Assembly (NCBI RefSeq): GCF_011059145.1
Contig: NZ_JAALLT010000001.1
Coordinates: 231,250-295,249, forward strand
Reading direction: 5' to 3'
Origin: Halalkalibaculum roseum
Lineage (GTDB): Bacteria > Bacteroidota > Rhodothermia > Balneolales > Balneolaceae
Length of the DNA stretch: 64,000 nucleotides
How positions within the stretch are numbered: the stretch's first letter is position 1; every line of letters starts with the position of its first letter. The notes beneath the pieces are model-generated. The model was not told the DNA's origin. It saw only the letters and a program-made list of their open reading frames with translations, and did not search any database. Positions 16,361 to 26,900 of the stretch are shown here, one piece after another. A program made the position numbers and the translations under genes.

Positions 16361-18442
16361 CTACGGTTTCAGATGTTCGTTAAAGAACTCGTAAATACGT
16401 GAATACTCATCATACCAGGCGTCTGGATCACGGAAACTGTGTCTTTCGGTTGGATACATCATCATCTCAAACTCCTTATCACCGGCCTGAATCAGCTCAT
16501 CGATATACTGTGCTGCATCCTGGAACCCGACATTATTATCGATCAATCCGTGAAGAATCAGGACCGGTTGCTCCAGCTCGTCTACGTAGGTTATGGGTGA
16601 GCTGCGGGCGTAGTTTGCCGAGTCGGCTTCGGGTGTCCCTAGTCTGGGCAGGGTGTACCATGGATTGGTGTGATAATAGTTTTCCCAGTTGGTCACAGCT
16701 CGCAGGGCCGCAGCAGCATCAAAATAATCCCGCGCAACACTTGTGGCATACAATGCCATAAATCCACCGTAACTGCCTCCGTAGATACCTACCCGGGAAG
16801 TATCTGCCTGCGGGTAATTGGCTGCCAGGTAATTAATGCCATCAACAATATCCTGGGTTTCATATTTGCCCATCCAATCGGTTACATCCTCCCGGAACTC
16901 CCTGCCGTAACCGGTACTGTGCCGGTAGTCTACTTCAATCACATAGTATCCTTTTTCAGTTAGGAACTGGTGAAACATATATTCTCGGTAGTAGCTGTTC
17001 GACCATCCCTTGTAGACATTTTGTAGAGAACCTGCACCGTGTACAAATGTTACTACCGGATAGTCCTTGCCGGGCTGTTTATCCAGCGGTTCCAGTACCG
17101 ACATAGATAGTTGAGTTTCTCCGTCTCTTCCGGTAAAACGGATGTAATCTTCTTTTTGCCAGTTAACTTGGTTGAATCGCTGGGGAATAGTTTGGGTAAG
17201 GCGTACTTCTGAATCGGGATTTTTGAGGTCCAGCAGGTAGAGCTCAAAGGGCTCGTTGAAGTAGGTATATTCATAAACTACATACCCGTTGTCCCGGCTC
17301 AAATCAAAACTCTGCCTATATCCTGTTTCGCTAGTGAGTTTTCGTTTCCGGTTGTTGTTAAGGTCAAGAGTATAGAGATGTCTTTCTCCGGGATCTACTT
17401 CACTGGAGGCAAATACCATTTTGTGTCCGCCGATCCATTCCACCCAGGGGATGTCATACTCCCCGGTTGTATGCTGCTTCATTTCCGAGCCATCGGGCTT
17501 TACGGTATAGATATGGTTCCAGCCGTCCTTTTCGGATTGAAACATCAGCAGGTCACCGGCCGGTGCAAATTCCATTTCGGTTCCGTAGATCCAGCCGTCG
17601 GTGGAATCTTCAAATACTTTGGTGGATTTGGGCTCCAGCAGATCAAATACATTGATTTCGCGATGCTTCATCGGGGCATCGACCCGGTCAACCGCAAGGT
17701 ACCTGCCATTGGCACTGATACTGGTGCTCAGGTAGTCTTTTCCCTCGTACATCATGCTTACCTTTCCGGAGTCGAGGTAGGCTACCGAAACAACCTGCCT
17801 GGCGATGCCTCTCCTGCTTGCTCCTGTTTGTACAAACTCACCGGCATATTCAGGGAAATAATACTCTTCGTAATCAGAGCGATCCCACTGAAAAAGTACC
17901 AGCTTGTCGTTGCCCGCCCAGTCAATGATGGTATAACCGGGATCTTCTTCTTTCTTGTCCGTCACCTGGGTCAGCATGGCGTTTTCAATGTCTATTATCC
18001 AGATATTCCCATCCTGCACGTAGGCTATCCGCTCACTGTTCGGACTCCAGCTTGGATTGTATTCTCTTTTGTCAGTCTTTACCAGCTTTCGTTTGTTCTC
18101 AAAGTTGAGATCAGCCAGCCAGATGTCACTCTCATCAGTGTAGACAAGGTGCTTCCCATTTGGTGAAACAGAGTAGCCGCGATCGAATGAATCCGGTGCT
18201 TCTTCCATGCCTTTTCCCTTTAGATTCACCCGAAACAGCTCTTCATCGGTCATGGCTGAATCATTGGCCTGGTAATAGACATGTTTCAGATCGGGAGAAA
18301 AACGAACGAAATCCGGACGGTTGCCAGCCAGCAGCGGTTCATAGAAAATGGACTTAAGACTGAGAGTATCCAGTCCGCCCTGACCGAACAGGCTGAACGG
18401 AATAAACAGAAAGAGAATAGAAAAAAGCCACGAACGCATCAT
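16361..18442 (-). CDS. Secreted S9-family peptidase (dipeptidyl peptidase IV/prolyl oligopeptidase type)
   Basis: A signal peptide (SWLFSILFLFIPFSLFGQ) is followed by a beta-propeller of TolB/WD-like repeats (for example DLKHVYYQANDSAMTDEELF) over roughly residues 40-430. The C-terminal alpha/beta hydrolase has the triad Ser in GIYGGSYGGFMAL, Asp in HGLIDNNVGF and His in PTERHSFRDP. It probably removes Xaa-Pro or similar dipeptides in the periplasm. It neighbours M1 and Xaa-Pro peptidases on the same strand. Confidence 0.9.
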   Translation of the reverse strand: MMRSWLFSILFLFIPFSLFGQGGLDTLSLKSIFYEPLLAGNRPDFVRFSPDLKHVYYQANDSAMTDEELFRVNLKGKGMEEAPDSFDRGYSVSPNGKHLVYTDESDIWLADLNFENKRKLVKTDKREYNPSWSPNSERIAYVQDGNIWIIDIENAMLTQVTDKKEEDPGYTIIDWAGNDKLVLFQWDRSDYEEYYFPEYAGEFVQTGASRRGIARQVVSVAYLDSGKVSMMYEGKDYLSTSISANGRYLAVDRVDAPMKHREINVFDLLEPKSTKVFEDSTDGWIYGTEMEFAPAGDLLMFQSEKDGWNHIYTVKPDGSEMKQHTTGEYDIPWVEWIGGHKMVFASSEVDPGERHLYTLDLNNNRKRKLTSETGYRQSFDLSRDNGYVVYEYTYFNEPFELYLLDLKNPDSEVRLTQTIPQRFNQVNWQKEDYIRFTGRDGETQLSMSVLEPLDKQPGKDYPVVTFVHGAGSLQNVYKGWSNSYYREYMFHQFLTEKGYYVIEVDYRHSTGYGREFREDVTDWMGKYETQDIVDGINYLAANYPQADTSRVGIYGGSYGGFMALYATSVARDYFDAAAALRAVTNWENYYHTNPWYTLPRLGTPEADSANYARSSPITYVDELEQPVLILHGLIDNNVGFQDAAQYIDELIQAGDKEFEMMMYPTERHSFRDPDAWYDEYSRIYEFFNEHLKP

Positions 18443-18512
18443 AGTTGTACCGGTATTGATTAAATAGGACTAAGAATAAAGAAAGGTTTCTTCAGATGAG
18501 CAAGGAAATTTT

Positions 18513-18533
18513 CCTCTGCGTAACTCAGTGGTT
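18513..18533. repeat. Fragment of the CTCTGTG/ACCACAAAG repeat family
   Basis: CCTCTGCGTAACTCAGTGGT matches phrases in the copies at 6039 and 20004 and lies directly past the stop codon of the Xaa-Pro aminopeptidase gene. Only one arm is present. Confidence 0.4.
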
Positions 18534-18545
18534 CAACAATGAAGC

Positions 18546-19880
18546 TCAGCTTTCCATCATTCTTTCAATCTCGTCCCGCTCCTTGGGAACATCAGTCAGG
18601 TTTTCATAGCCGTCATCCGTGATAATCAGATTATCCTCGATGCGTACGCCCCCAAAATCGAACATCTCCTTCAATTTCGAGCCGTTAAGGAATTTTGACT
18701 GCTTCTCATCTTCCAGCGCCGGCTTCAGGAGGGCCGGTATGAAGTAGATCCCCGGCTCGATGGTGATGACCATACCCGGCTGCAGGTTGCGACGGGTACG
18801 CAGGTACTTGATACCCGGACGTTCAATACGTTCGACACCCTTTGGATAACCGCCTACATCATGGGTATCCAGCCCCAGGAAGTGTCCCAGGCCATGAGGA
18901 AAGAAGAGGGCAAAAATATCGTGTTCCATCAGATCGTCGATACTGCCCTCCAGCAGTCCGAAGTCTTTTAGCCCCTGCATCATAATTTTTGCAGCTTGGA
19001 TATGGAGATCTTCCATCTGTACTTCAGGCTCAGTTGCTTCGATGACCTTCTTTTGGGCTTCCAATACGGATTCATAGATGGCGGCCTGGACTCCTGTGAA
19101 TTCTCCGTTGGCCGGATAGGTCCGGGTATAATCAGATGCATAGCCCTCGTATTCGTATCCGGCATCAATCAGGAAGAGATCCCCGTCATTCACCTTTTCA
19201 TTATTCTCAACATAATGGAGAATAGCGCTGTTATTGCCGGAAGCAAAGATTCCGTTGTAAGCATCCTGCGTCAATCCGTTTTTGATTTGGTGATAGTCAA
19301 AGACCGCTTTGAGTTCGTACTCATACATACCGGGTTTGAGTGCTTTCAGCACTTCCGTATGGGCAATATTGTTGACCCTTGCAGCTTCTCTCATCTGGTC
19401 CAGTTCCCAGTCGGACTTGAATACCCTGCAATGGGTAATGGCATCTTCCAGCTCGTCGAGATCAATGGGCGTAGATCTGTCGAACTCCTCAATAAATTCT
19501 GCCTGCTCCTGGTTAAGGCAGTAAATTTGGTCAGGATCCAGTTCCTTAAGCACCTTGGGCAAATCGTTTTCATAGTGAAGGTGATCGGGATTATACTCTT
19601 CCTGGAACTGTTCCTTCGATTTCACTCGACCGTGCCAGACGGCATATTGCGAATCACGCTTGGGTGCAAACAGGTGATACTCCTGCTTGTTCAGATCCAG
19701 CAGCAGATGAAAATTCGGTTCGTTTACCCCGGTCAGGTACCAGAAATTGGATTCCTGGCGAAAGGGAAATTCATAATCTGTTTCATAACGATACATCAGG
19801 TCGGCGCCTTTCATATATACTACAGCCGATTGTTCTTCATCAAATAGTGAAAAAAGTTTGTCGCGATGCAGGTGATTCAT
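18546..19880 (-). CDS. pepP: Xaa-Pro aminopeptidase (M24B)
   Basis: Removes N-terminal residues that precede proline. The N-terminal domain is the family's creatinase-like domain. The C-terminal pita-bread fold carries all five metal ligands: Asp in LIDAGYEYEG, Asp in YASDYTRTYP, His in HGLGHFLGLDTHD, Glu in VITIEPGIYF and Glu in GVRIEDNLI. At 444 aa it matches E. coli PepP. No signal peptide, so cytoplasmic. Confidence 0.92.
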   Translation of the reverse strand: MNHLHRDKLFSLFDEEQSAVVYMKGADLMYRYETDYEFPFRQESNFWYLTGVNEPNFHLLLDLNKQEYHLFAPKRDSQYAVWHGRVKSKEQFQEEYNPDHLHYENDLPKVLKELDPDQIYCLNQEQAEFIEEFDRSTPIDLDELEDAITHCRVFKSDWELDQMREAARVNNIAHTEVLKALKPGMYEYELKAVFDYHQIKNGLTQDAYNGIFASGNNSAILHYVENNEKVNDGDLFLIDAGYEYEGYASDYTRTYPANGEFTGVQAAIYESVLEAQKKVIEATEPEVQMEDLHIQAAKIMMQGLKDFGLLEGSIDDLMEHDIFALFFPHGLGHFLGLDTHDVGGYPKGVERIERPGIKYLRTRRNLQPGMVITIEPGIYFIPALLKPALEDEKQSKFLNGSKLKEMFDFGGVRIEDNLIITDDGYENLTDVPKERDEIERMMES

Positions 19881-20003
19881 AATGCGTTCTTTGAGGTGAA
19901 TGAGTGAACATGAAGTTAATGGAAAAAAGCCAAGTAGAAAAACTGGAAAGAGACAGGTTTAGGAAACTTTCAAAAGTTACCTAAACCTATGATCGGCCGA
20001 CAC

Positions 20004-20044
20004 TTCTCTGTGAACCTCTGCGCTCCTCTGTGTCACTTTGTGGG
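20004..20044. repeat. Repeat with 9-bp rhythm (CTCTGTG family)
   Basis: The unit series TCTGTGAAC, CTCTGCGCT, CCTCTGTGT, CACTTTGTG runs without a gap. It lies between the HsdR-N gene and pepP, past the stop of the former. It is related to 6039-6081 and 18513-18533. Confidence 0.5.
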
Positions 20045-20065
20045 TTGGCCAAACGCTACTTTATA

Positions 20066-20998
20066 CTAAGTACTGATAATATTATCGAATAGCTTCTTCA
20101 GCTGAGCAGAAATCCTTACCGGATTATGCTGTATCTCCTCATTGAATAAGTTCACAGATACTTGCTCGTTAAATACTACGTTCCTAACTCCCTCAGCCGA
20201 GTAGATGCTCGTATCCGGCTCCTCCCCTTCAAAAACCAAATCCAGGTTTACCTCAGCAACCGCGCGATTGGTCCCTTCCCGGTTTAAAATGGCTATCATT
20301 CTCGTCCCACCGTAAGCTGTACCCAGAAATGAGATCGCTATCTTTTCATCCTCAAAAGAGTGGATGTGGTAATAGTGACTTAGATTTAGATCGGATGGAC
20401 TTTTCTCAAACCGGAGGTATTTTATGGCAGCAGTATCGGTTGCTTGATAATGTTCGAGAACGGGCAGCAGCCATTTGCGAAGGGGTGGTACGGCTTTGGT
20501 CCCGGTAAAACCTCTCTTTTGCCAGTAGTCAAAATCTTCTTCGGTGGTTTCCGGCATTGACAGCAGTTCGGGAAGAGACTCAAGCTGTTCAACCTCCCCA
20601 TCAGCCGGAGCTATACGATACCAAAAGTCAGTAGTGCCATTGGTGATGAGCAGAAAAGGTGCCTGAACGTTCCGGTTGTAGCGGGCAATTTGTTCTGCCG
20701 TTTTGGTGGTCAATGAAATGTTTTCTGCTTTGCACTCAGCCAGGATCTGCGGATCAAAAGCTTGATTGTAGCAGATGATATCAGTTCGCAAATTAGATTC
20801 GGCATAGTCTTTTATGGCCTCTTCGGTTGAAATACGGTGCTTTGACCAACCTGCCCGGATCAGTGCTTCAATAATTCTGAGGCGCACCCTCTCTTCGGGA
20901 CGGTTCTTGAGCGTCTTTCGGTGAATGGGATTCCACAAGTGTTTTTCACCATCTCTCCAGACAAATTGTGGGAATTGGTTGCGGGCAATACTTTCCAT
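20066..20998 (-). CDS. Stand-alone HsdR N-terminal (PD-(D/E)XK nuclease fold) protein
   Basis: Residues about 30-130 match the N-terminal nuclease domain of type I restriction enzyme R subunits: PEERVRLRIIEALI, then NLRTDIICYNQAFDPQILAE and CKAENISL, which give the D...ExK catalytic pattern. The helicase motor of a true HsdR is absent, and no hsdM or hsdS lies nearby. The remaining 180 residues (for example SHYYHIHSFEDEKIAISFLG) I do not recognise. Whether it cuts DNA is unknown. Confidence 0.8.
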   Translation of the reverse strand: MESIARNQFPQFVWRDGEKHLWNPIHRKTLKNRPEERVRLRIIEALIRAGWSKHRISTEEAIKDYAESNLRTDIICYNQAFDPQILAECKAENISLTTKTAEQIARYNRNVQAPFLLITNGTTDFWYRIAPADGEVEQLESLPELLSMPETTEEDFDYWQKRGFTGTKAVPPLRKWLLPVLEHYQATDTAAIKYLRFEKSPSDLNLSHYYHIHSFEDEKIAISFLGTAYGGTRMIAILNREGTNRAVAEVNLDLVFEGEEPDTSIYSAEGVRNVVFNEQVSVNLFNEEIQHNPVRISAQLKKLFDNIIST

Positions 20999-21110
20999 AG
21001 ACTGAGAATAGCGATTGGATAGGAGAATGAAAAGGAGCCGTTGATTCTTTTAGCAGTCTAATTACTGTTTACGGCGCTCTGCTCCGCAATCATTCATAAG
21101 GCAAAATTCA

Positions 21111-22940
21111 CTATGCCTCAGCTACCGCTTTTTCATTATCCATCTGACGATAGATTAACAGTTGCTGAGCGATTGAGACAACGTTGTAGATCAGGTAATA
21201 TAGACTGAGTCCGGCCGCGAAATTGTTGAAAATAAAGAGCATCATAACCGGAAAAATATACTGCATGGCTTTCATGTTGATGCCTCCTGGAGCTCCGCCA
21301 CCACCTCCGGGTCCGCCCATTCCGCCGGTAAGCCTGCTCTGAAATATCATGGCAATGGACATCAGAAGGACAAATCCGGCAATCTGATCACCGATGAATG
21401 GAATGCTGAACGGAAGGCTGAAGATATAGTCGGGTGCCGAAAGGTCGGCTGCCCATAAAAACTCTTCCTGGCGAATCAATATGGAATTCTGGAAAAAGCG
21501 CCAGAGTGTAATCAATATCGGCAACTGTAAGAGGTTAGGCAGACAGCCGCCAAGTGGGTTCACACCGGCCTCCTTGTAGAGTTTCATGGTAGCCTTTTGC
21601 TGCTTCTGTGGATCATCGGAATATTTATCCTGAATCTCCTTCATTTTTGGCTGCAGCTCTTTCATGGCTGCCATACTCCGGTAGCTTTTCTTGGTAAGCG
21701 GGTACAATACCAGCTTGATGAGGATCGCAAAGAGTATAATGGCCAGGCCGATATTCATGTAATCGGCAACGAATCCGAAATAGGGGATAATCATGTAGCG
21801 AACCAGCGGGTCGGAGAACCATCGCGTCCAAGAGTAGCCTACATCCACCATGTCGTAGGCAGTTTCGTCAAAATCCTTCAACAGGTGATAGGAAAGGGGT
21901 CCGGTATAGAGCTTAAATTCAACCAAGCCGCTTTCCGGTATGTCGGCATTGATATACGATTGGTAACGGTATTCGGTGTTGGGATTATCGGTCTGTCCGG
22001 AAAGCTCACCGATCAGCAGGGCTCCTTCGGTTGGAGTCTCTGATTTGATTACCTGGGTAAAAAATTTGGTACGGGTAGCCACCCAATCAATGGTGCCGTT
22101 ATAATTTTGTTCTTCCCTGTTCGGCTCCGAAAGTAGCAGCTGCTCCATCTCTCCGCCGGTATATACATAGGCAGAGGTGTATACCCCTTCCTGAGAGGGA
22201 TCTTTTTCGGTAAACTGAAGCGGCGATTCCCAGCCGAATTCCACGGTGCTGCCGATGATATCTCTTTGAAGTCCCTGGAATTGAATATCAAGATCAATCT
22301 GGTGGTTGTTCCCGTTCAGAGTATAAGTATACAGGATGCGTTTGCTGTCACTGATATTGAGAGCATACCGCAGTTCGGAGGTCTCGCCTTCTGCAAGAGA
22401 AAGTGAGTCGCCTTCGGTGAGTTGTTCGAAGACCAGTTTGTCGGTTTCAATATTGTAGTTTTCACTGGAGAGAAAACCCAGGGTATATGTCGATTCGGTA
22501 GTATCCTTGATCATTTCAACCTGCTGATTATCCCAGGTCTCATAATCCTTCAGTAATATTTGTGAGGGTCCTGCACCGAGATTGGTAAAGGTGGCACGAT
22601 AATAAGGAGTATTAACTGTAAATTGGGTAGTATCCTGAATGCTTGCACTGCCGAATATGCCCATAGCACTTTGACCGTTACCTTCCTCTTCTGAGAGGGT
22701 TGCCATGCCGGTAGTTTGCTCGCCGGGCTCTTCTTCGGTTTGTGCTGTGGGGGAATCCTGTTGCTGTTGTCGGGCACGGGCAATGGAGTCAGCACGCTGA
22801 ACGGCGGCTATGCTATCTTGTTGAGCTTGCTGTTGGGCTTGGCGGCGTTGTAACTCTTCCTGGCTAGGCATGGTGAAATAGGCCCATGCAACCATGGTCA
22901 ATAAAATCAGAATTAAGCCGGTTACGGTATTACGATCCAA
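21111..22940 (-). CDS. yidC: Membrane protein insertase YidC
   Basis: Inserts and folds inner-membrane proteins, alone or with SecYEG. N-terminal membrane anchor (VTGLILILLTMVAWAYFTM), a Gln/Ala-rich linker, a large periplasmic beta domain (about 80-350), then the conserved five-helix core with the basic loop LTKKSYRSMAAMKELQPKMK and PNLLQLPILITLWRFF. A Gly/Pro-rich loop (GGMGGPGGGGGAPGG) in the C-terminal part is unusual. 609 aa. Third gene after yidD and rnpA in the rpmH cluster. Confidence 0.96.
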   Translation of the reverse strand: MDRNTVTGLILILLTMVAWAYFTMPSQEELQRRQAQQQAQQDSIAAVQRADSIARARQQQQDSPTAQTEEEPGEQTTGMATLSEEEGNGQSAMGIFGSASIQDTTQFTVNTPYYRATFTNLGAGPSQILLKDYETWDNQQVEMIKDTTESTYTLGFLSSENYNIETDKLVFEQLTEGDSLSLAEGETSELRYALNISDSKRILYTYTLNGNNHQIDLDIQFQGLQRDIIGSTVEFGWESPLQFTEKDPSQEGVYTSAYVYTGGEMEQLLLSEPNREEQNYNGTIDWVATRTKFFTQVIKSETPTEGALLIGELSGQTDNPNTEYRYQSYINADIPESGLVEFKLYTGPLSYHLLKDFDETAYDMVDVGYSWTRWFSDPLVRYMIIPYFGFVADYMNIGLAIILFAILIKLVLYPLTKKSYRSMAAMKELQPKMKEIQDKYSDDPQKQQKATMKLYKEAGVNPLGGCLPNLLQLPILITLWRFFQNSILIRQEEFLWAADLSAPDYIFSLPFSIPFIGDQIAGFVLLMSIAMIFQSRLTGGMGGPGGGGGAPGGINMKAMQYIFPVMMLFIFNNFAAGLSLYYLIYNVVSIAQQLLIYRQMDNEKAVAEA

Positions 22941-22959
22941 AAGTATTCCTCAGTCTAAA

Positions 22960-23187
22960 TTAAGATTTCGTTTCTGGTTCAGGCACCGGATCATATCCTC
23001 CCCTGCTCCATGGATGACAACGGGCTATACGCTTGATGGTAAGCCAGGAACCTTTCAGGGCGCCATGTTTTCTTAGGGCGTCTATACCATAATGACTGCA
23101 AGTAGGATGGTACCGGCAGCTGCTCGGCATGTATGGAGAGATTATAAGCTGGTAGAGACGGACAAGCCCGATCAGGAGATATTTCAT
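22960..23187 (-). CDS. yidD: Membrane protein insertion efficiency factor YidD
   Basis: Seventy-five residues with the whole family signature: [20 protein letters not shown] followed by [21 protein letters not shown] membrane-surface protein that helps insertion alongside YidC. It starts 3 bases after rnpA ends and lies 19 bases before yidC. Confidence 0.95.
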   Translation of the reverse strand: MKYLLIGLVRLYQLIISPYMPSSCRYHPTCSHYGIDALRKHGALKGSWLTIKRIARCHPWSRGGYDPVPEPETKS

Positions 23188-23190
23188 AAA

Positions 23191-23622
23191 TCAGTTGTCA
23201 GTAGTGGATAGGAGATGATCCCGAACGTCGGATAAAAGCTTTTTGATATTTTGCTCAGCTTCGTCAAATGTCATTTCGATAGTGTTGGCCAAAAAAGCAC
23301 CGTGCAGGCAGAGGTTATGTGAATGAACAAAATCGGTCAGTAAATGCTGATTTAACCTATAGGCCTCCTTCATCAGTCTTTTTACACGGTTTCTCTTAAC
23401 AGCGTTTCCCAACTTTTTCTTAACTATAAAACCCATCAGGCATTCAGATTCGGCCTCGGAATAGGTGCGAAAGCGAAAATTGATACACGTGTTACGTAAG
23501 GTGGTGACATCGCTTTCGAAGAGACGCTGAAAATTTTTTCGGCCTCTCAGGATTTTAGCACGTGGAAGGCTAAAATCCTTTTGTGAGGTATCAGAGCTGT
23601 TATTTAGGCCCTTTGTCATCAC
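23191..23622 (-). CDS. rnpA: Ribonuclease P protein component
   Basis: Protein subunit of RNase P, which matures the 5' ends of tRNAs. The signature RNR motif is present: [19 protein letters not shown] at about residues 70-90, preceded by a beta-strand rich in basic residues. Two ATG codons (23622 and 23619) are equally possible starts. Either makes the gene overlap the 3' end of rpmH in another frame, by 23 or 20 bases. No Shine-Dalgarno sequence is evident inside rpmH. Confidence 0.92.
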   Translation of the reverse strand: MMTKGLNNSSDTSQKDFSLPRAKILRGRKNFQRLFESDVTTLRNTCINFRFRTYSEAESECLMGFIVKKKLGNAVKRNRVKRLMKEAYRLNQHLLTDFVHSHNLCLHGAFLANTIEMTFDEAEQNIKKLLSDVRDHLLSTTDN

Positions 23623-23755
23623 TTATGGTTAGACGATGACGTCCTTTCGAACGGCGACGCTTCAGTACTTTTTTGCCGTTCTTGCTTTTGTTACGCTTAC
23701 GAAATCCGTGCTTGTTCTTTCTTTTGCGTTTGCTCGGTTGATATGTACGTTTCAT
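23600..23755 (-). CDS. rpmH: Ribosomal protein bL34
   Basis: Encodes 51 residues starting [20 protein letters not shown], the near-invariant bL34 sequence, with [11 protein letters not shown] later. The C-terminus is extended by about seven residues (TISDDKGPK) beyond the usual end, and this extension is what overlaps rnpA. It heads the rpmH-rnpA-yidD-yidC operon. No dnaA gene or oriC-like array lies beside it. Confidence 0.97.
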   Translation of the reverse strand: MKRTYQPSKRKRKNKHGFRKRNKSKNGKKVLKRRRSKGRHRLTISDDKGPK

Positions 23756-23899
23756 TGAGTCAACAACGTTTTATGAAAACTTTAGTTCTTAAACAGACCC
23801 CTAATTTAAGAATAAAAAAAGACAATAAGAACCACTTTTTAAGGGTTTATTATAGTCTGCGGTCGCAGAATGGTATTAAATGTTCCTGCAGATGATTAA

Positions 23900-23907
23900 T
23901 ATATTTG
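23900..23907 (+). promoter_or_regulatory. Possible -7 box for secA
   Basis: TATATTTG matches TAnnTTTG and lies about 66 bases before the secA ATG. A 14-base hairpin-prone palindrome, TCTGCGGTCGCAGA, lies at 23856-23869 just upstream. No clear -33 element is visible, so the call is tentative. Confidence 0.35.
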
Positions 23908-23973
23908 AACAGGCAGTGCTTAAGCCGTAACTTTAATGATTGCACTAAAATAACACGCATAGTTAGATAGTAT

Positions 23974-26900
23974 ATGTTAGACAAAATCACCGACGTTCTT
24001 ACCAGTATTTTTGGTACGAAAAGTGAACGTGACATTAAGAAAATTTGGCCCACCGTTGAAAAAATTAAGTCTTACGAAGATGAAGTCAAGGCCCTCTCGG
24101 ATGAGGAATTAAAGCAGAAGACAGAGTCTTTCAAACAGCAGATAAAGGACGCCACAGCCGAAATTGATGAAGACATTGCGGCATTGCGCGGGCGGCTGAA
24201 CCGAAACAATGAAGATCTCTCGGTAAATGAGCACCGTTCGCTGGCCGAGGAACTGGACGCTCTCGAAGAAGAGTGGCTCGATACGGTTGAGGATAAACTT
24301 GATGAACTCTTGCCGGAAGCCTACGCGGTACTCAAGGATACCTGCCGTCGTTTTGTAGGTAAAAAATGGATGGTTGGCGGTACGGAAACGGAATGGAATA
24401 TGGTACCCTACGATGTGCAGCTGGTTGGCGGTGTCTGCATGCACCAGGGTAAAATTGCCGAGATGAAAACCGGTGAAGGTAAAACGCTGGCGGCGATCTT
24501 TCCTGCCTATCTCAATGCACTTGCCGGACGAGGCGTCCACATCGTAACCGTGAACGATTACCTGGCTAAACGTGATGCCCAATGGAATGAACCCATTTTT
24601 AACTTCCACGGATTGGAAGTTGACTGCATCGACAAGTATGATCCCAATACCGAACAGCGCCGGGCAGCGTACAATGCCGATATCACCTATGGTACGAACA
24701 ATGAATTCGGTTTCGATTACCTGAGAGACAACATGGTGATTAATTCCGAACAGCTGGTGCAGCGGCATCACCATTTTGCCATTATTGATGAGATTGACTC
24801 AATCCTGATTGATGAAGCCCGTACTCCGCTTATTATTTCGGGTCCGGTGCCTCAGGATTCCCGTTCGCAGAAGTTTGAAGAGCTGAAGCCGCGTGTCGAA
24901 TCGTTGGTCAAAGCGCAGAAGAAACTGGTAGCTTCGCTGGTCAAGAAAGCTCAGGATGCCCTCGAAGAAGGTGACGAAGAGACAGCCGGACTTGCCATGT
25001 ACCGTGCCCAGCGCGGTTTTCCCAAGAATCGGCAGTTCCGCAAAATGATGCAGGTTCCGGAAAACCAGCGCATCTTGCAGCGCACCGAAGCTTTCTATTT
25101 GCAGGACAATGCACGGCGACTGCCGGAAGCCGACAAGGAACTCTATTATGTGGTTGACATGAAGCTCAACAGCATTGAAATGACCGAAAAGGGTCAGGAG
25201 TTTATCACACGGGCTGATGAGGATGAAGAATTTTTTGTTATCCCGGACCTCGGGACAGAAACCACCGATATTGACGAAGAGCTGGAAAAACTCGAGAAGG
25301 AGAAAATTGAGGAGATCAGGGATAATGACGAGTTCAGTGACGAATATAAAGAGAAGAAGATTGAGGAAGCTAAACAGGAGGTCAAGGAAGAACGCGAGCG
25401 TCGTTTCAACGAGCTGCATCGTAAGTTTGCCGAACGTAGCGACCGCATCCATACAGTAAACCAGCTGCTTAAGGCTTACTCCCTGTTTGAACGGGAGGAA
25501 GAATATATTGTACAGGAAGGCAAGGTTAATATTGTTGATGAGCATACCGGGCGTGTGCTTTCCGGCCGGCGCTACTCTGATGGTCTTCACCAGGCTATTG
25601 AGGCCAAAGAGGAAGTGAAGGTTGAGGCAGCCACCCAGACATACGCCACTATCACCCTTCAGAATTACTTTCGCATGTATCACAAACTGTCGGGTATGAC
25701 CGGTACGGCGGCAACTGAGGAGGGTGAATTCAGCGATATTTACGATCTGGATGTCATGGTGATTCCCACCAATGAGCCGGTAATCAGAGATGATAAGGAA
25801 GACCTGGTATTCCGAACAAAACGCGAGAAGTACAACGCTGCTATTGAACGTATTAAAGAGTACCATGAAAAGGGCCAGCCTGTGCTGGTCGGTACTACCA
25901 GCGTCGATGTTTCGGAAACTATGAGCCGCATGCTCAAGCGTTCAAACATTCCGCATAACGTATTGAATGCCAAGCAGCACGCCCGTGAAAGTGATATTGT
26001 CGCCATGGCGGGTCAACCCGGTGCGGTAACCGTGGCCACCAACATGGCCGGTAGAGGTACCGATATTAAACTGGCTCCCGGTGTACGAGAGAAGGGCGGG
26101 TTGGCTATTCTGGGTACCGAGAGGCACGAGTCACGGCGTATTGACTTGCAGCTAAGAGGACGTTCGGGACGTCAGGGTGATCCGGGCGAATCCCAATTCT
26201 TTGTCTCGCTGGAAGATGACCTGATGCAGCTCTTCGGCTCCGACAGAATTGCCAAGGTGATGGACAAATTGAATTTCGAGGAGGGTGAGGTTATCACCCA
26301 CCCGTGGATTACCAAATCACTGGAACGCGCCCAGAAGAAAGTAGAGCAGAACAACTTCAGCATTCGTAAGAAGCAACTGGAGTATGATGATGTATTGAAT
26401 AACCAACGAGAAGTTATTTATAAGCGTCGAAAGCATGCACTTTCTGGTGATGAACTGCGAAGTGATATTTACGACATGCTTATTGACCTGGTCGAACGTA
26501 TCGTTGAGCAGCATTACGGTGAAGGAGAGTTCTCGGAAATGAGGGATACTATCTTGCGCTTCCTGGCTGTAGACATAGAGCTGGACCCGGAAGAGATGGC
26601 AGAACTTGGGGAAGACGGACTCATTGATCATACCATTGACAAGGCATTTGAATCCTATCGTCAGAAAGAAGAAATGATCTCCGAGCCGCTCTACAAGGTC
26701 ATTAAAAACATTGACGAGTCGGAAGCAGAAAATAAGCCGACTAAAATACAGGTTATTTTTACCGACGGCATCAGAAGGATGCGCGTGGTAGTGGATGTCG
26801 ATAAAGCCCTGGAGAACGAGGGACACGAAGTAGCCCGCGCCCTGGAACGAACGGCGGTGCTGTCTACCATTGATGACAAATGGATGGAACACCTCCGGGA

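Noticed and set aside
23756-23973. Possible replication origin near rpmH
   Set aside because: rpmH often lies near dnaA and oriC, but no dnaA gene, DnaA-box cluster or AT-rich unwinding element was seen; the gap holds only a small palindrome and a possible promoter.
24109-26892. Several long minus-strand open frames opposite secA, up to 355 codons
   Set aside because: They mirror the codon pattern of secA, are rich in Phe and Leu as expected for antisense of an acidic protein, and have no leaders or motifs.
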